Positions 31,114-64,000 of a DNA stretch of 64,000 nucleotides are shown piece by piece. Where the stretch lies: contig NC_058498.1 of assembly GCF_020382885.2 (NCBI RefSeq), forward strand, positions 20,675,001 to 20,739,000. The letters run 5' to 3'. A program made the position numbers and the translations under genes. This DNA comes from Scatophagus argus (Eukaryota; Chordata; Actinopteri; Scatophagidae). The notes below the pieces were generated by a model, which made no database searches, was not told the DNA's origin, and saw only the letters and a program-made list of their open reading frames with translations. Every line of letters begins with the position of its first letter. Within the stretch, counting starts at the first letter, position 1.

Positions 31114-34100
31114 ATGGCACACTGGAGCACCTTCGAAAAGGAGACGGAAAGAGAAACGAAGAAGTTGATAAGATGTGTCAGCGGGGTCGAGGATGAGGAC
31201 GACCAGAATTTTCAGCTGGCCATTAAATTCGCCTGGTCGAATTTCAGGTGATTCAGTCATTGACAGCACGAGAGCTAGCTTGTCAGCTGCTAACATGTAA
31301 CAAACGTTAGCCATCAAAATTGATGCTAGTAATGGTCTCGTATCTTGACAGGTTTCATCGTTACTTGGACGTGGACAGCCATAAAGTCCAACGCAGTATA
31401 AGTGGGTGAGTGAGTCTTAAATCAATTATTTTTTTCCATTGTAATGAGTAAGTACTGCTGTCAACGTTTTGCATATCAACGTCATCTGTTTGACTTCATT
31501 CACTGAGTCTCACATTGTAGATGTTTTCTTCAGGCCTGATCATTTTTAATTGAATATAAGGAGTCCACCAACATTTATATTATTCATAACACGTCGGTCA
31601 ATGAATGTTGCATTTTTAAGAACCTTCCCCAAACTGTGACTGATGTGACTAATTTTGTGATTAGGAAGATCTTTTCCATTTTCCCATATATTGCACTAGG
31701 TCTTTTGCATAATACTCTCAGTTTAATGCATTCGTATTCGGCTGTGTTTTCCAGAATCTATGAAAAGCTCATGGTCCACTCAGACTTGAGTAAAGCAGAA
31801 AGCTGGATGAGGTTGACTGAAGAGTTCCTGAACTCACCTTTACCTAATACAGATGGAACAAAGGTATGGCTCTGACATGGGCTGATAGAAAATGAAGTCA
31901 GTAGAGCAGTGAGCCTGCGTTTCCAGAGGCCAAAATTTCACTGTTCTGAAGACATAAGTTTTCTGTTTTATTTTGATTTTGCAGACTCATGTACACTACA
32001 GCGTACTGTCACTGCTGCTCTTCTTATCGGGGTCCCCCTCAAACACAGACTTTACTGAGAGACCCAGGGTCAAGGAGGCTGGTGAGCTGATGTTTCTTTT
32101 ATGAAAGTATTAAAATAGTTTTAAAACACCTAAGATGTTCATTGTGCTCTTTATTGCTTTATCTTGTGTCTGCAGAACAAGAGGACAACTTTGACTGGGC
32201 TAAATATCTAATGGAGGGTGAGGACATTGATACTGGACCATACCCAGACACCCCTGTGAGTAAATCCTAACCTGTCACAGAATGTCATGTGCTAATAAGA
32301 ATATATACTTTATACTTTATAGTCACTGTCAAGGAACAACAACATAATATACAAGCATCATCCAAACTGGCACAGCAATACAATACATTAACAGTTTATA
32401 TAAACGTAACATAAAGCTGCAACAAAATTAACTCCAGAGTGAGGGAGACGTTGGCACAGTCTGCACAGGCCACACAGTCCCAGAGGAGGTCCAGTCCACC
32501 ACCTGACCTAGGAGTACAGTCTTGTGATGGGTGTGTAGGAGCTGTCAAGCTGCAATAAAGTAAGCAGTCCACCAAAAATAAATCAGTCTTTACTGGTTTT
32601 TAGGAGTGGTCTGAGGAGGAGAGTGAAGACGATGACAGCCAGCAGCCAATCAGTAGAGAAGACTCTGGCATCCAGTTGGACAGAACGCCGCAGGAAGACC
32701 AGGACAACAGCAATAAGACAGTCCCAGTCACATGGACAGGTGCGAATGTTTCAAACAACAACATGACAAAATAATGAAAACTAGATTATGGAAGCCTTTA
32801 TGATTTTTAGAATAATGTGAAACTGAGACAGGACCAATGCAAGAATTCTTGTGACTACACTGATGATACTTTTGAATATGAAGATGATTCCAGCGTATGT
32901 GTTTCCAGTGGGTGAGCCTGACGCCCGTGCCTGGCTTGAACAGCATGTGGTGACACCATACTGGGTGGCTCATGCACCTCGTTTCCCTCACAGCTTGCAT
33001 TTACACTCCAACTTGCTCAATGTGTGGTAAGACTCCAAACTGCTCTCACCTGTTTGCTATGTTCCAGTATCTGGTAATAATAAAAAGACACACAAACACA
33101 CAAAGTTCTTTTCATGATATTTTGAGTTTGTTGTCCTAACAGTAGTACTTTTTTTGTTTCTGATTTTTCTCAAAATATGATTCTTTCATGATTTTAGTTG
33201 CATTATGACTATTGTCATATATTGTATGTATGTATTTTTTGTTGACTCTTTATTAAATGCTAGGTTTTGTTCTTTTAAAGCTGGTACCAATATCTGATAA
33301 ATACCAGCCATATCAGCCAAATGCATTTACAAGTTACATTTTCAGTATGAGTTGAAGTGCTAGAAACGAAGGCAACCGGAGTACTAAGAACCTACATCGA
33401 CATTTTCAGTATGACAGTCTTAGAATAATTAAGTGGCCTGTAAAATAGCAAAATACTGATACTACATACTTTTAATAATTTTTCATAATTTTTTTTAATT
33501 ACATTCGCCTGAAGAGTCCGATTCTGATTTAATCCACAAATATTTTGGCTGAGAAACATAGAAGTTCACTTTGGAGTTATTTTTGAGTTGAAATGATGAA
33601 AGATATTTACATCAGTGTCTCTCTTCCTAGGGATCAGCACTTGTATAACACAGATCCACTGTATTTGCCAGAAGAAAAGGCCTTTGTCACGGAGACCCAA
33701 GTAATACGGGAGACACTGTGGTAAGATATAGTGATACTATGGTGTGTGACTGTCCTAAATGTTCAGACTTATAAAGAAGTTGGTCTCTTACTTTGTCACA
33801 AGTTTGATCTTTTAATATCAATAAGATCTCCAAACATTTTAGCCCTTGTTTGATTAAAGACAAATATTTATGTACAGGGTCATATTAGCACATTGTTTTA
33901 CAATAAAATTTAGCTGTGTGAGTGTTATGTTGCAGGCTTCTGTCTGGGGTAAAGAAACACTTTATATTCCAACACCATGATGGAAAGGTGTCAGTAAGGA
34001 ACAACGTGGTGGTGACCCATCTGACCAGTGTAAGTGGAAAATTGCTTGTATTATATCTTGATGAATGTGTCTTCTCTCTGCTGTGGGAATCACATTCTGT

Positions 34101-37100
34101 TCTCTTTGTGTGCTGCAGAACTGTCTGCGCTCTGTACTGGAGCATATTGCTGGGTACGGACAGGCAGTATTCAGGCTGCAGAAGTTCATAGATGAGGTGA
34201 CGGGGTACAGCTCGGAGCCATGCCCACCAGGTTCTGGTTCCTCCCACAGCTCCAAGAAGGGCTCTGAGCCTCCCTTTAGGACCTACCAGGCCTTTGTGTG
34301 GGCACTCAACAAATACTTTACCGGCTTCAAAGAGGAGCTGACCACGATTGAGAGAGAGCTCATATGCAATGGCAAGTACCTGCAAGATCTAATTTTTATG
34401 TCATTTCAATTATCCTGATCACTCACACTAGCTGCTGTTTCCTGAAATTCCATGTCATGTCAGAGGCTGCTGCCAATAGATGTCCTTGAACGTGAGGTGT
34501 GCAGTAGGTATGGGCAGTCTGGCTCAAAAAAAACCAAACAATAAAACTGTGTTTGTTTTACACAACCATACTTTATGCCAAACTGCTGAGGACGTAGTTG
34601 ACAAACAAGGAAAGACAACATCAATTCTAGGGAAATGGTTTGGATTTTAATAGGCTACCTTGTTTTGTAAAGACGGGTAAAGAATGTTTGAGAAGTTTAA
34701 TGCTTACATTTAGCCTGGGTGTTGCTTTATCTATTCTTATCTCATAAAACACAAAATATATTCTAAATCGAGCCATGTTTGCACAGTTAAATGTTTACGT
34801 TATGTCATTCTATTTTTTTTTTTTTATGTTAAACTGTATTCCGAAGTTTAACTAATAAACCCTCTGGTGTCTTGTCTTCAGACTTCAGTCATTCCTGGGA
34901 TGCTTTTCAAACTGAATATCAGTATTGATCATTGAACATATTTTGGCATGTTTCCTTCAAGATCAGTCTCCATCTAAAATTGTCATATCACTAGCTTCTA
35001 AGAGAAGTTTTGGAACCATGACGAGGAGCACACAAGTTCTCCTCTGAAAAGTCAGTTTTTGGTTTCCAGCAAGTTGACTGATTTCTACATACTGAAAACT
35101 GAATATTTTGATGTGTGAGCTATCATGACATTCTGTCGTGTTTCCTACCCACCTGCTGTGCCCTGTTCAGTGTTGAACATTCATCCCCAGCCTTAGCTGT
35201 GAGTATTTGACCAATGAGGGTTTTAGTTCCCATGTCAGCCGGTGTTTGATGTGTTATCCTCTCTTGCAGATGAGACGCTCACCCTGTCGGCAGTTTTGGA
35301 GCGACTCAACCCTCACTTGGCACAGATCAAAGTGCTGCACAAGGTCTTCTGTACAGGGGTCGCCGAAGTGCCCCCTGAGACCCCGAATGTTGTGCGGGCC
35401 TCTCACTTGCTCAACACCCTGTACAAAGCTATCATTGAGTATGACAGTGTTGGGGAAGCATCAGAACAAGCAGTGAGTTTGTTCAAAGTGTTAAATTTAG
35501 TGAAGTCAACACAAAAATGGAATTCATGGATCTTAACAAGGAAAAAAAATATGAATGTCTCATCATTCCTGTGTGTTGTCCTCCCTTGCTAGGTGGCCCT
35601 GTTATTTTCTCTATGGACAGAGACAGTCAGACCATATCTGGAGATCGTGGATGAATGGATTGTTCACGGCCACCTGTTTGATCCTGCCAAGGAGTTCATC
35701 ATCCAGAGGTATGTAGCAGAGACTGAATAAAAACAACGTGACTTTCTAATGTAAGTTTTGGGTGACTACATTGCATCAACTAACAGAGACATTTGCTCAG
35801 GAACAAAGATGTTGCAGTGAACCACAGGGACTTCTGGTATGCCACCTACACGCTATACAGTGTGTCTGAGACAGTGGAGAATGAGGAGAAGTTGAACGAC
35901 GCAGCCAGCGGCAGCTCCGGAGGGGAGGGCTCCAGCAACAGGCAGCTCACTATGGTGTCCTTCCTCAAACCTGTCCTCAAACAGATCATCATGGCTGGGA
36001 AGTCCATGCAGCTGCTCAAAAATCTGGACTGCAAGGAGGCTGAACAATCCGAGAGATCCTCCAGAGGTCAGTGTTTGTTGTTCTGTGCACCTCAACACCT
36101 TTTTTTTTCCACTTACCAAAGAAGTGTTGCTTTTTTTGTCAAAATGGTTTCATTGCAGATGCTGAGAGGAAAAGTTTGTACACACTGTTTCTGGAGTCAG
36201 TGCAGTCACGCCTTCGCAGCCAAGAGGAGTCGCCCACCGACACAGTAACTGAACAACAGGCCACAAAGAGGAGCCTTATAAAGATGCAGTCCATCATAGC
36301 ACAGCACCTGGAGATTGAAGACGTCCATGATCCGTTGTTGGCCATCAACTTTGCCAGGTAGGCAGCAACTACTACACTGAAATGACAATTAGACTAACCT
36401 TTGTACTGCTTAGACATAAACATTGAAACAAATTTAAAATGGCAGAATGTCAAAGCTAAAAACACTTAACAGTTGTTATCTGTTCAAGAACAAGGCTTAG
36501 GGCTTCAGTGTAGCCGTCATTATATAATGCCTTTTTGCAACTGATGGATTTATAATCTCTCAAGTGGTACTGTCCAGACACAATGAAATTTTAAAGCGAT
36601 TATATTGCAGAATTGCATTGGTAAATCCAGAGAGTTCTTAAAATCTGCGGTAACTCTGGCCTGTGTTCCCCCTCAGGCTGTACTTGGAGCAGAGTGATTT
36701 CCATGAGCGTTTCTCCGGAGGTGATTTCATTGTGGATCGTTCGTCTCAATCTGTCACTTGCCAAACATTCGAGCTCACCCTGCGCTCTTGCCTCTACCCC
36801 CACATCGAGCGGAGGTACATCGAGTGCTGTGGGAACCTCATGAAAACTCTGAAAAAAGATTACAAGTGAGTGTCACTCTTGGGATTCTGTAAGTGAGGAC
36901 TTTTTCTTTTCTGCATGTAGAGCATTTAAGATCTATGATATGTCCACAGGCTGCTGGAATACCTCCAAGCCATGAGGAACTACTTCCTGCTGGAAGCTGG
37001 AGACACCATGTATGACTTTTACACAGCCATCTTTGACAAGGTGCAGGAGAAGGAGAGCTGGCAGCAGCTGTCTTTTCTTAATGTTCAGCTGCAGGAGGCA

Positions 37101-39570
37101 GTTGGACAGCGCCACCCTGAGGACAGCAGCAGGTATTCCTTTTATTTTATTACTGAGAAATCAGATGAAAGGTGTGTAATGATGAATAAGAGGTTCATTT
37201 ATTTTTGTCACTATGTTCATCCATCATTTCATATTTTATAGGTTGTCAGTCTTCTTGGAGACTATTGACCCTGCCAGGAAGAAGCATCCTGTGAACAATC
37301 TAGAGGTGCTTACTCTAAGTTACAAGGTAAGCAATGTTAATGTATTAGCTGACATTTTGTTCATGATCTGTGAAGCTGCCATGTTGAAATGTACTCATTT
37401 TTTTCTCCTCAGGTTCCCTGGCCTGTTGACATTGTCATCAGCTCTGAGTGTCAGAAGATCTACAATCAAGTGTTTCTTCTCCTGCTGCAGATCAAATGGG
37501 CCAAATACAGTTTGGACACACTTCGATTCAGCGGTATGAGTTTAGGTGGCTCTTTAAAATCAGTTTCCCAAATAAAGCTTGTTGATTGATACATATGAAA
37601 AAAAAACTTGATCGTGTATGAATATCGCCAGGATGTGCAGAATGTCACCTGTAATTTTTCATGATGTTATTTTCGATATGTGAAATATATGTTGTTTCTT
37701 ACAGATTTCATACATGTCACTAAGAAACTGGAGAGCGCTCTGGCTGAGGAAGTGAAGGTCAAAGAGCCAATAAATCAGCAGATTCACCGAATGTGTCTGC
37801 TGCGGGTCAAATTGATGCACTTTGTCAACAGCCTTCACAACTACATCACAACCAGGGTGAGACCAATCATGGAATGGATCTTTTCACAGTAGACATTAGT
37901 AAGAACAGTACAATTGTTGATTTTACGACTTACACTTTGCTTTTCCTGCTGGGACATGTCAAAATGTTTTTTGGCTTGTGCTTATTTGTATTTTAGAGTG
38001 TTGTTAAAGGGGCATACATGTGGTTTTATTTCCAAATAATATATACTTGGATTGCTATTGGTCCAGTTTTCAAATCATATCATCCTGTAGGCAAAATAAA
38101 AGACTGCTCTGAACAGTTACATTTTTGGGTGCACTTAAGCACATCAGGAAAGTACCCAAATCTGATCAATCCATCTACATTGCGTCTTGGCAGATTCTAC
38201 ACAGCACAGGACTGGAGTTTCAGCACCAAGTACAGGAAGCAAAGGACCTGGACCAGCTAATCAAGATACATTACAGATATCTGGCAACAATTCATGACCG
38301 TTGCCTTCTGAGGGAGAAGGTAAACAACACTGCTTTTCCTTAGCTGAAGCTACACTGGAACCTCACTATGCAGGCAGCGATCAAAGAAAAGAGTCTGCAT
38401 TTATGGATCAGTGAATTAATACACACCACTTACCTGTAACATCTTTGCACCATTTCATATTGTTATGTTACATTACTTCTTGTACAGGCTGAACTTCCTA
38501 CATGTACATATCACACTTCATGTATCCACTGTTGTCCAATGCTGTTTTCTCAGGTCAGTTTTGTGAAGGAGGCAATAATGAAGGTTCTCAATCTAGTCCT
38601 CATCTTCTCTGACCGATGGCAAGCTGGATTTGGAGCCTGGAAGTAAGAAGTTTCTTTTAAAGTGGAGAGAAGTGAAAACAGAAGTTGTGACTTGGAATCT
38701 ATTTTGTGTCTGACAAGAAGCAATAGTAGTACAGAAATATTACATTTAATGTCATATTTGTGGCTGTATTGCGAGTATGAGGTAGGTATAGTGGCCCTTT
38801 GTCACTATCCGCGCACGCTGGTTGTTTGACTGGCTTGTACGCGTGCCAGTGTAGGTGTATGCAGGTGTAAATGCATAACACAGCCAATGTCCAAAACACT
38901 GCTGATTGTACTTCAGGTTTATTTAGTCTATATACAGTCAACTCAAAGGTACTCACTTTAACCATAACAATTATTCTGACCTGAGAAGTAACACCATGGC
39001 ACGGTCAAAAACTGTGTGGATTCCCCAGCGTGCACCACTACCCTGATTAACCCACCTCCCTATATAGATACAAACCATGGCCTAATCAAGATACTGCCAC
39101 CTACTGGCAGAAATGCATACAATACTTGTGAACAAAGAAAATAACCAATTTGGCTCCTACAGTAGGTATTCACATCCTAATGTACTTACCACCAAATGGC
39201 AATTCTGTGCTGTTGTAGTTTTTTTTTGACAAGTCTATTTGTCTACATATTGTGTTTATCTTTCACTTTCAGAATAGAGTCCATTGACAAAATGGAATCC
39301 GATTTTAAAAACTGTCACATGTTCCTTGTGACAATACTGAATAAGGCTGTATGTCGTGGCTCCTTCCCTCATTGTAAGTAGCACCGATTCTTCTGTTGAA
39401 TTGATATTCAATAAACTACATCTTGGGTTCTCTGCTTGTACATTCTTCACGTTACACCTTATGCACAAACAGGAATAATAACAAGAAGTAATCAGACGTT
39501 CTTTGCTCTTCCTCCTCGTACAGTGGAGTCTCTGGCCCTCTCGCTGATGGCAGGCTTTGAGCAGTGCTGA
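31114..39570 (+). CDS. tubgcp5: Gamma-tubulin complex component 5 (GCP5), 23 coding exons
   Basis: Subunit of the gamma-tubulin ring complex, which nucleates microtubules at centrosomes (family knowledge). Exons: 31114-31247, 31352-31405, 31755-31863, 31985-32081, 32176-32255, 32604-32739, 32909-33026, 33631-33720, 33936-34029, 34119-34371, 35270-35472, 35593-35708, 35801-36066, 36159-36357, 36677-36865, 36950-37132, 37242-37326, 37413-37533, 37705-37856, 38194-38319, 38554-38642, 39273-39373, 39524-39570. Total 3042 bases, 1013 residues (human 1024), all phases consistent. The N-terminal extension contains the acidic EEESEDDD stretch and REDSGIQLDRTP. The first GRIP-like domain includes the VLEHIAGYGQAVFRLQ helix (from about 307). 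The second, gamma-tubulin-binding part carries SVTCQTFELTLRSCLYPH and VPWPVDIVI (803-811). The start has A at -3 and G at +4. One intron is GC-AG. The family is clear from end-to-end similarity. Confidence 0.95.
32303..32560. mobile_element. Possible retroelement fragment in tubgcp5 intron 5
   Basis: An AT-rich ATACTTTATACTTTATAG start is followed by a GC-richer body with CCCAGAGGAGGTCC. This resembles the 3' part of a reverse-oriented fish LINE. There is no coding potential and the boundaries are uncertain. Confidence 0.25.
34372..35269 (+). other. tubgcp5: GC-AG intron (tubgcp5 intron 10)
   Basis: The exon ends ATA TGC AAT G and the intron begins GCAAGT, the usual context of GC-AG introns. 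It ends CTCTTGCAG at 35269. Joining gives ICNDETLTLSAVL, matching the human GCP5 layout. No in-frame GT donor is available nearby. The rest of the 0.9 kb intron shows nothing recognisable. Confidence 0.85.
38790..39161 (-). mobile_element. Probable solo LTR in tubgcp5 intron 21 (reverse orientation)
   Basis: A 372-base insert is flanked by a perfect 8-base direct repeat, GTAGGTAT (38782-38789 and 39162-39169). On the minus strand it begins TGTAGGAGCC, contains a TATATAGG promoter-like box and, further on, AATAAA within CTAAATAAACC, the layout of an LTR. The far end reads GGGCCACT rather than a clean CA, and 8 bases is long for an LTR target duplication. A hAT-type element is therefore an alternative. 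No coding sequence is present. Confidence 0.45.
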
Positions 39571-39950
39571 TGAACCACGCACGTGTCTGTTTGATGTGAT
39601 GGACTGAACTGCATTGTTTGGTCCCTCGTCTCACTACTGTGTGTCCTCTGGCTGCTGTCATTGTTCATCATGATGTGCAATATATGATGTCACTCTCTGC
39701 TCTGACTGGTGGAGATGGACTTGGACAATGTGATGTTGGACAATTATGTGTGGATTTTTAGAGCCACAGTCAAACAAGCTTCTTGTGAACATACATCAGC
39801 CTCTATATAAAAATTAAAAGATTTTGTAAAGGTGTTTTTTCATGTAATGTTATTCTGACTGTTAATAATATGTATACCTTAAACAATAGACCTTGTTGTT
39901 CAACATACAATATTGTTGCTTTATAATAAAACTGTGAGAAAAATAACGAG
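39571..39950 (+). terminator. tubgcp5: tubgcp5 3' UTR and poly(A) signal
   Basis: A canonical AATAAA at 39925-39930 lies about 355 bases after the stop codon and is followed by GT-rich sequence, a plausible cleavage region. ATTAAA variants occur earlier, near 39812-39818. Confidence 0.55.
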
Positions 39951-41440
39951 ATTGTTTCTCTTGTTTGATATTCTTTAATGCAGCTCTGTTATTCAGCTCT
40001 TGGTTTTAGCAGTGTTTAGTCCTTAAAATAACTAATACACAACTGAACACATTTGTTTAAAATCCTGGGAATAAATATCACATGTGGGTTCTGCTGTTGG
40101 CTTTCAAGTTTATAGCATAGGTATGCATACTGCATAGTTCTAGATATTTTTTAGCAGAATTCAATTTTACTTAATTTTCTGGATAAAACCTCAAGTCACT
40201 ACATGTCTGTGATAATGCATAATGTAAGTATATTCCTTACTGAGGTACAGTAAGAAGTGGAAATTAAATTATAGGAATATTAACCTTAGTTAATTCCATT
40301 CCAATGAGGAAATAGTGTCCATTAATAACAGTAATCTGTTTATTGTTGTACCCGGTTTCACTGTAGCAGCCGGAAAAAGCCTGATGAAAATATTAACTGT
40401 GGTCAGTGTGTGGTCTTTTTCTGACAGCGACTTATGGCAAGCTGTGATTTACAGATTTCTCAGAAGTGATTGGTCAAGGCATTGTGTCAACTGGGCCTCA
40501 TCAGATAAAAGTGTACTTAATCACTTTTCATAGTGACATTAAATTACTGTGTCTCGTTGCACAAGCTGTATTGATGTACGGCTTAAATTAAAGCGACAGC
40601 CTTAGGTAAATGTACACATTTCTTAATCATTACAGACATAATGCCTTTTTAATTACTAAGTATTGTATATGAGGGAGATTAGACTTATCCTATTAGCCTC
40701 ATATATCTTAAAGTTCAGTAACAGCGGGTAAGTGGCTCAGTGCTTCGCACTGTTGTTCATAGGCAACAGAAGGGTTTTGGCTCATCAGAAGTTTGCTTTT
40801 TTTTTCTTTTGGCTTTTGTCTGTGGGTTTCCTGAGGATCCCACTCATGGTTCCTTCCATACCGCAAAGACTGAGTGCAACTGTTCATGTGGGTTTGCCAG
40901 ATTGTACCCAACTTTCTGTGCATTATGGCCCTGCTTCAATAAGTGATTTAGAACATAAATAGATTAGATAGATTAATTATTATTAAGTTTTTTTAAAATT
41001 ATGTGTGAACATTGTTTTAACTATACTAAATTTCGCAAGGGTCATTGTATTTTTTTATTTATTTAATTTCATGTAACTGTATTCATATATGTTTACTATG
41101 ATTTCCTGTATACATGTTGTTCTTTAAGCCAATTAGCCTTTTATCCCATTTGAAAACAAAATAATCACTAGGTTATTGTTACTTCTATTTAGTTTTGGCA
41201 GTGGTTGTAACTTACTATTAGTATCTAGAAAATATAACTACCTATGTCAAATTGTAAACTGTATTTTTTAACGTCAACATTATACAGTAAAGTATTTACA
41301 TAATACAAATTCTGTTATATTTCACTTAATATAACAATTAATTGAGGATTTCTGTAAAGAAATCTGTGCTGTGTGTGTGTGTGGTGGTGGTTGGGTGGGT
41401 GGGCACGCTGTCTTTTGGCACTAATCACCCCCCATACCCT
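39951..41440. other. Intergenic DNA between tubgcp5 and cyfip1
   Basis: About 1.5 kb of AT-rich sequence with no recognisable gene or RNA. Open frames at 40315-40533 and 40732-40962 show no domain. A short GT/GGT-rich patch occurs at 41373-41402. Confidence 0.5.
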
Positions 41441-41781
41441 CGGGCAGGACCTTACTGTACATTCCTTTGACTTTGCTTTTATGCTCCACGTCCTGCCCTA
41501 GTGGAGGAGACCAGCAGCGCAGCTCTGAGCGGAGTTTCCTGTTGAGTTCCCTGTTTGAGGGACAGGAACTCCCTGCTCTACTTCTCTCCCCCGCCCATGA
41601 TAATAACACCGACCGAGGAAAGATTCCTCTGGCCGACGACAGGGAAAAAAAAAGAATTGGATTAAAGACTTCCTAACCTGGACTTCACAGTCGCCGGAGG
41701 TATCAGCATTCCGGTTGCATGGCGCTGTAACTGTCCCGTTTATAACCGCACAAGTTTTCCTTGCTAACCGACAAACTGCGG
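41441..41781 (+). promoter_or_regulatory. cyfip1: cyfip1 promoter and non-coding first exon (putative)
   Basis: GC-richer than its surroundings, with a CCCCGCCC box near 41589 and an imperfect stem-loop (GAGTTCC-CTG paired with CAGGAACTC, 41544-41571). A strong donor (CTGCG|GTGAGT) ends a likely non-coding exon at 41781. The coding exon at 47548 has only four leader bases before its acceptor, so an upstream non-coding exon is needed, and this is the best candidate. Confidence 0.5.

Positions 41782-64000
<22,219 letters not shown>

Noticed and set aside
33885..34385. 166-codon open frame on the minus strand over tubgcp5 exons 9-10
   Set aside because: It is antisense to conserved coding exons, so its openness is explained by the real gene on the plus strand.

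Overview
The window is vertebrate nuclear DNA, almost certainly from a ray-finned (teleost, probably percomorph) fish. The genes are split into many short exons with GT-AG introns, the proteins match vertebrate families over their full length, and the introns carry short non-autonomous elements and microsatellites typical of fish. All exon models were assembled by hand from splice sites, reading phase and remembered family sequences. No alignment or transcript data were available.

Layout from left to right. (1) 1-2400: upstream DNA with no gene recognised. (2) 2558-22801, plus strand: slc9a7, an endosomal/trans-Golgi Na+(K+)/H+ exchanger, complete in 16 coding exons (695 codons). (3) 22802-29066: 3' UTR and intergenic DNA with old mobile elements. 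(4) 29067-30335, minus strand: chst7, a Golgi carbohydrate sulfotransferase with a single coding exon (422 codons). (5) 30336-31113: a compact divergent promoter interval with an NRF1-like palindrome. (6) 31114-39570, plus strand: tubgcp5, gamma-tubulin complex component 5, complete in 23 coding exons (1013 codons). (7) 41782 onward, plus strand: cyfip1, a WAVE-complex and FMRP/eIF4E partner. A probable non-coding first exon ends at 41781, and 22 coding exons (codons 1-892 of about 1253) run from 47548 to 62442. The rest lies beyond the right edge.

Two gene pairs known from human are joined here. SLC9A7 and CHST7 are tail-to-tail on human Xp11.3, and TUBGCP5 and CYFIP1 are in tandem on human 15q11.2. 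The four proteins do not form a pathway. They act in endosomal/Golgi pH control, glycan sulfation, microtubule nucleation, and actin nucleation with translational control.

The strongest unusual signal is in slc9a7. Three of its 15 introns look like minor-spliceosome (U12-type) introns: one AT-AC and two GT-AG. Each has a near-perfect RTATCCTTT donor and a branch-point motif 11-12 bases before the acceptor. Other points are a GC-AG intron in tubgcp5, a possible alternative terminal exon in slc9a7, a cyfip1 lysine codon at the position of the CYFIP2 K/E RNA-editing site, a SINE nested in an inverted-repeat element, a hAT-like element and a probable solo LTR. I found no undescribed multi-gene system.
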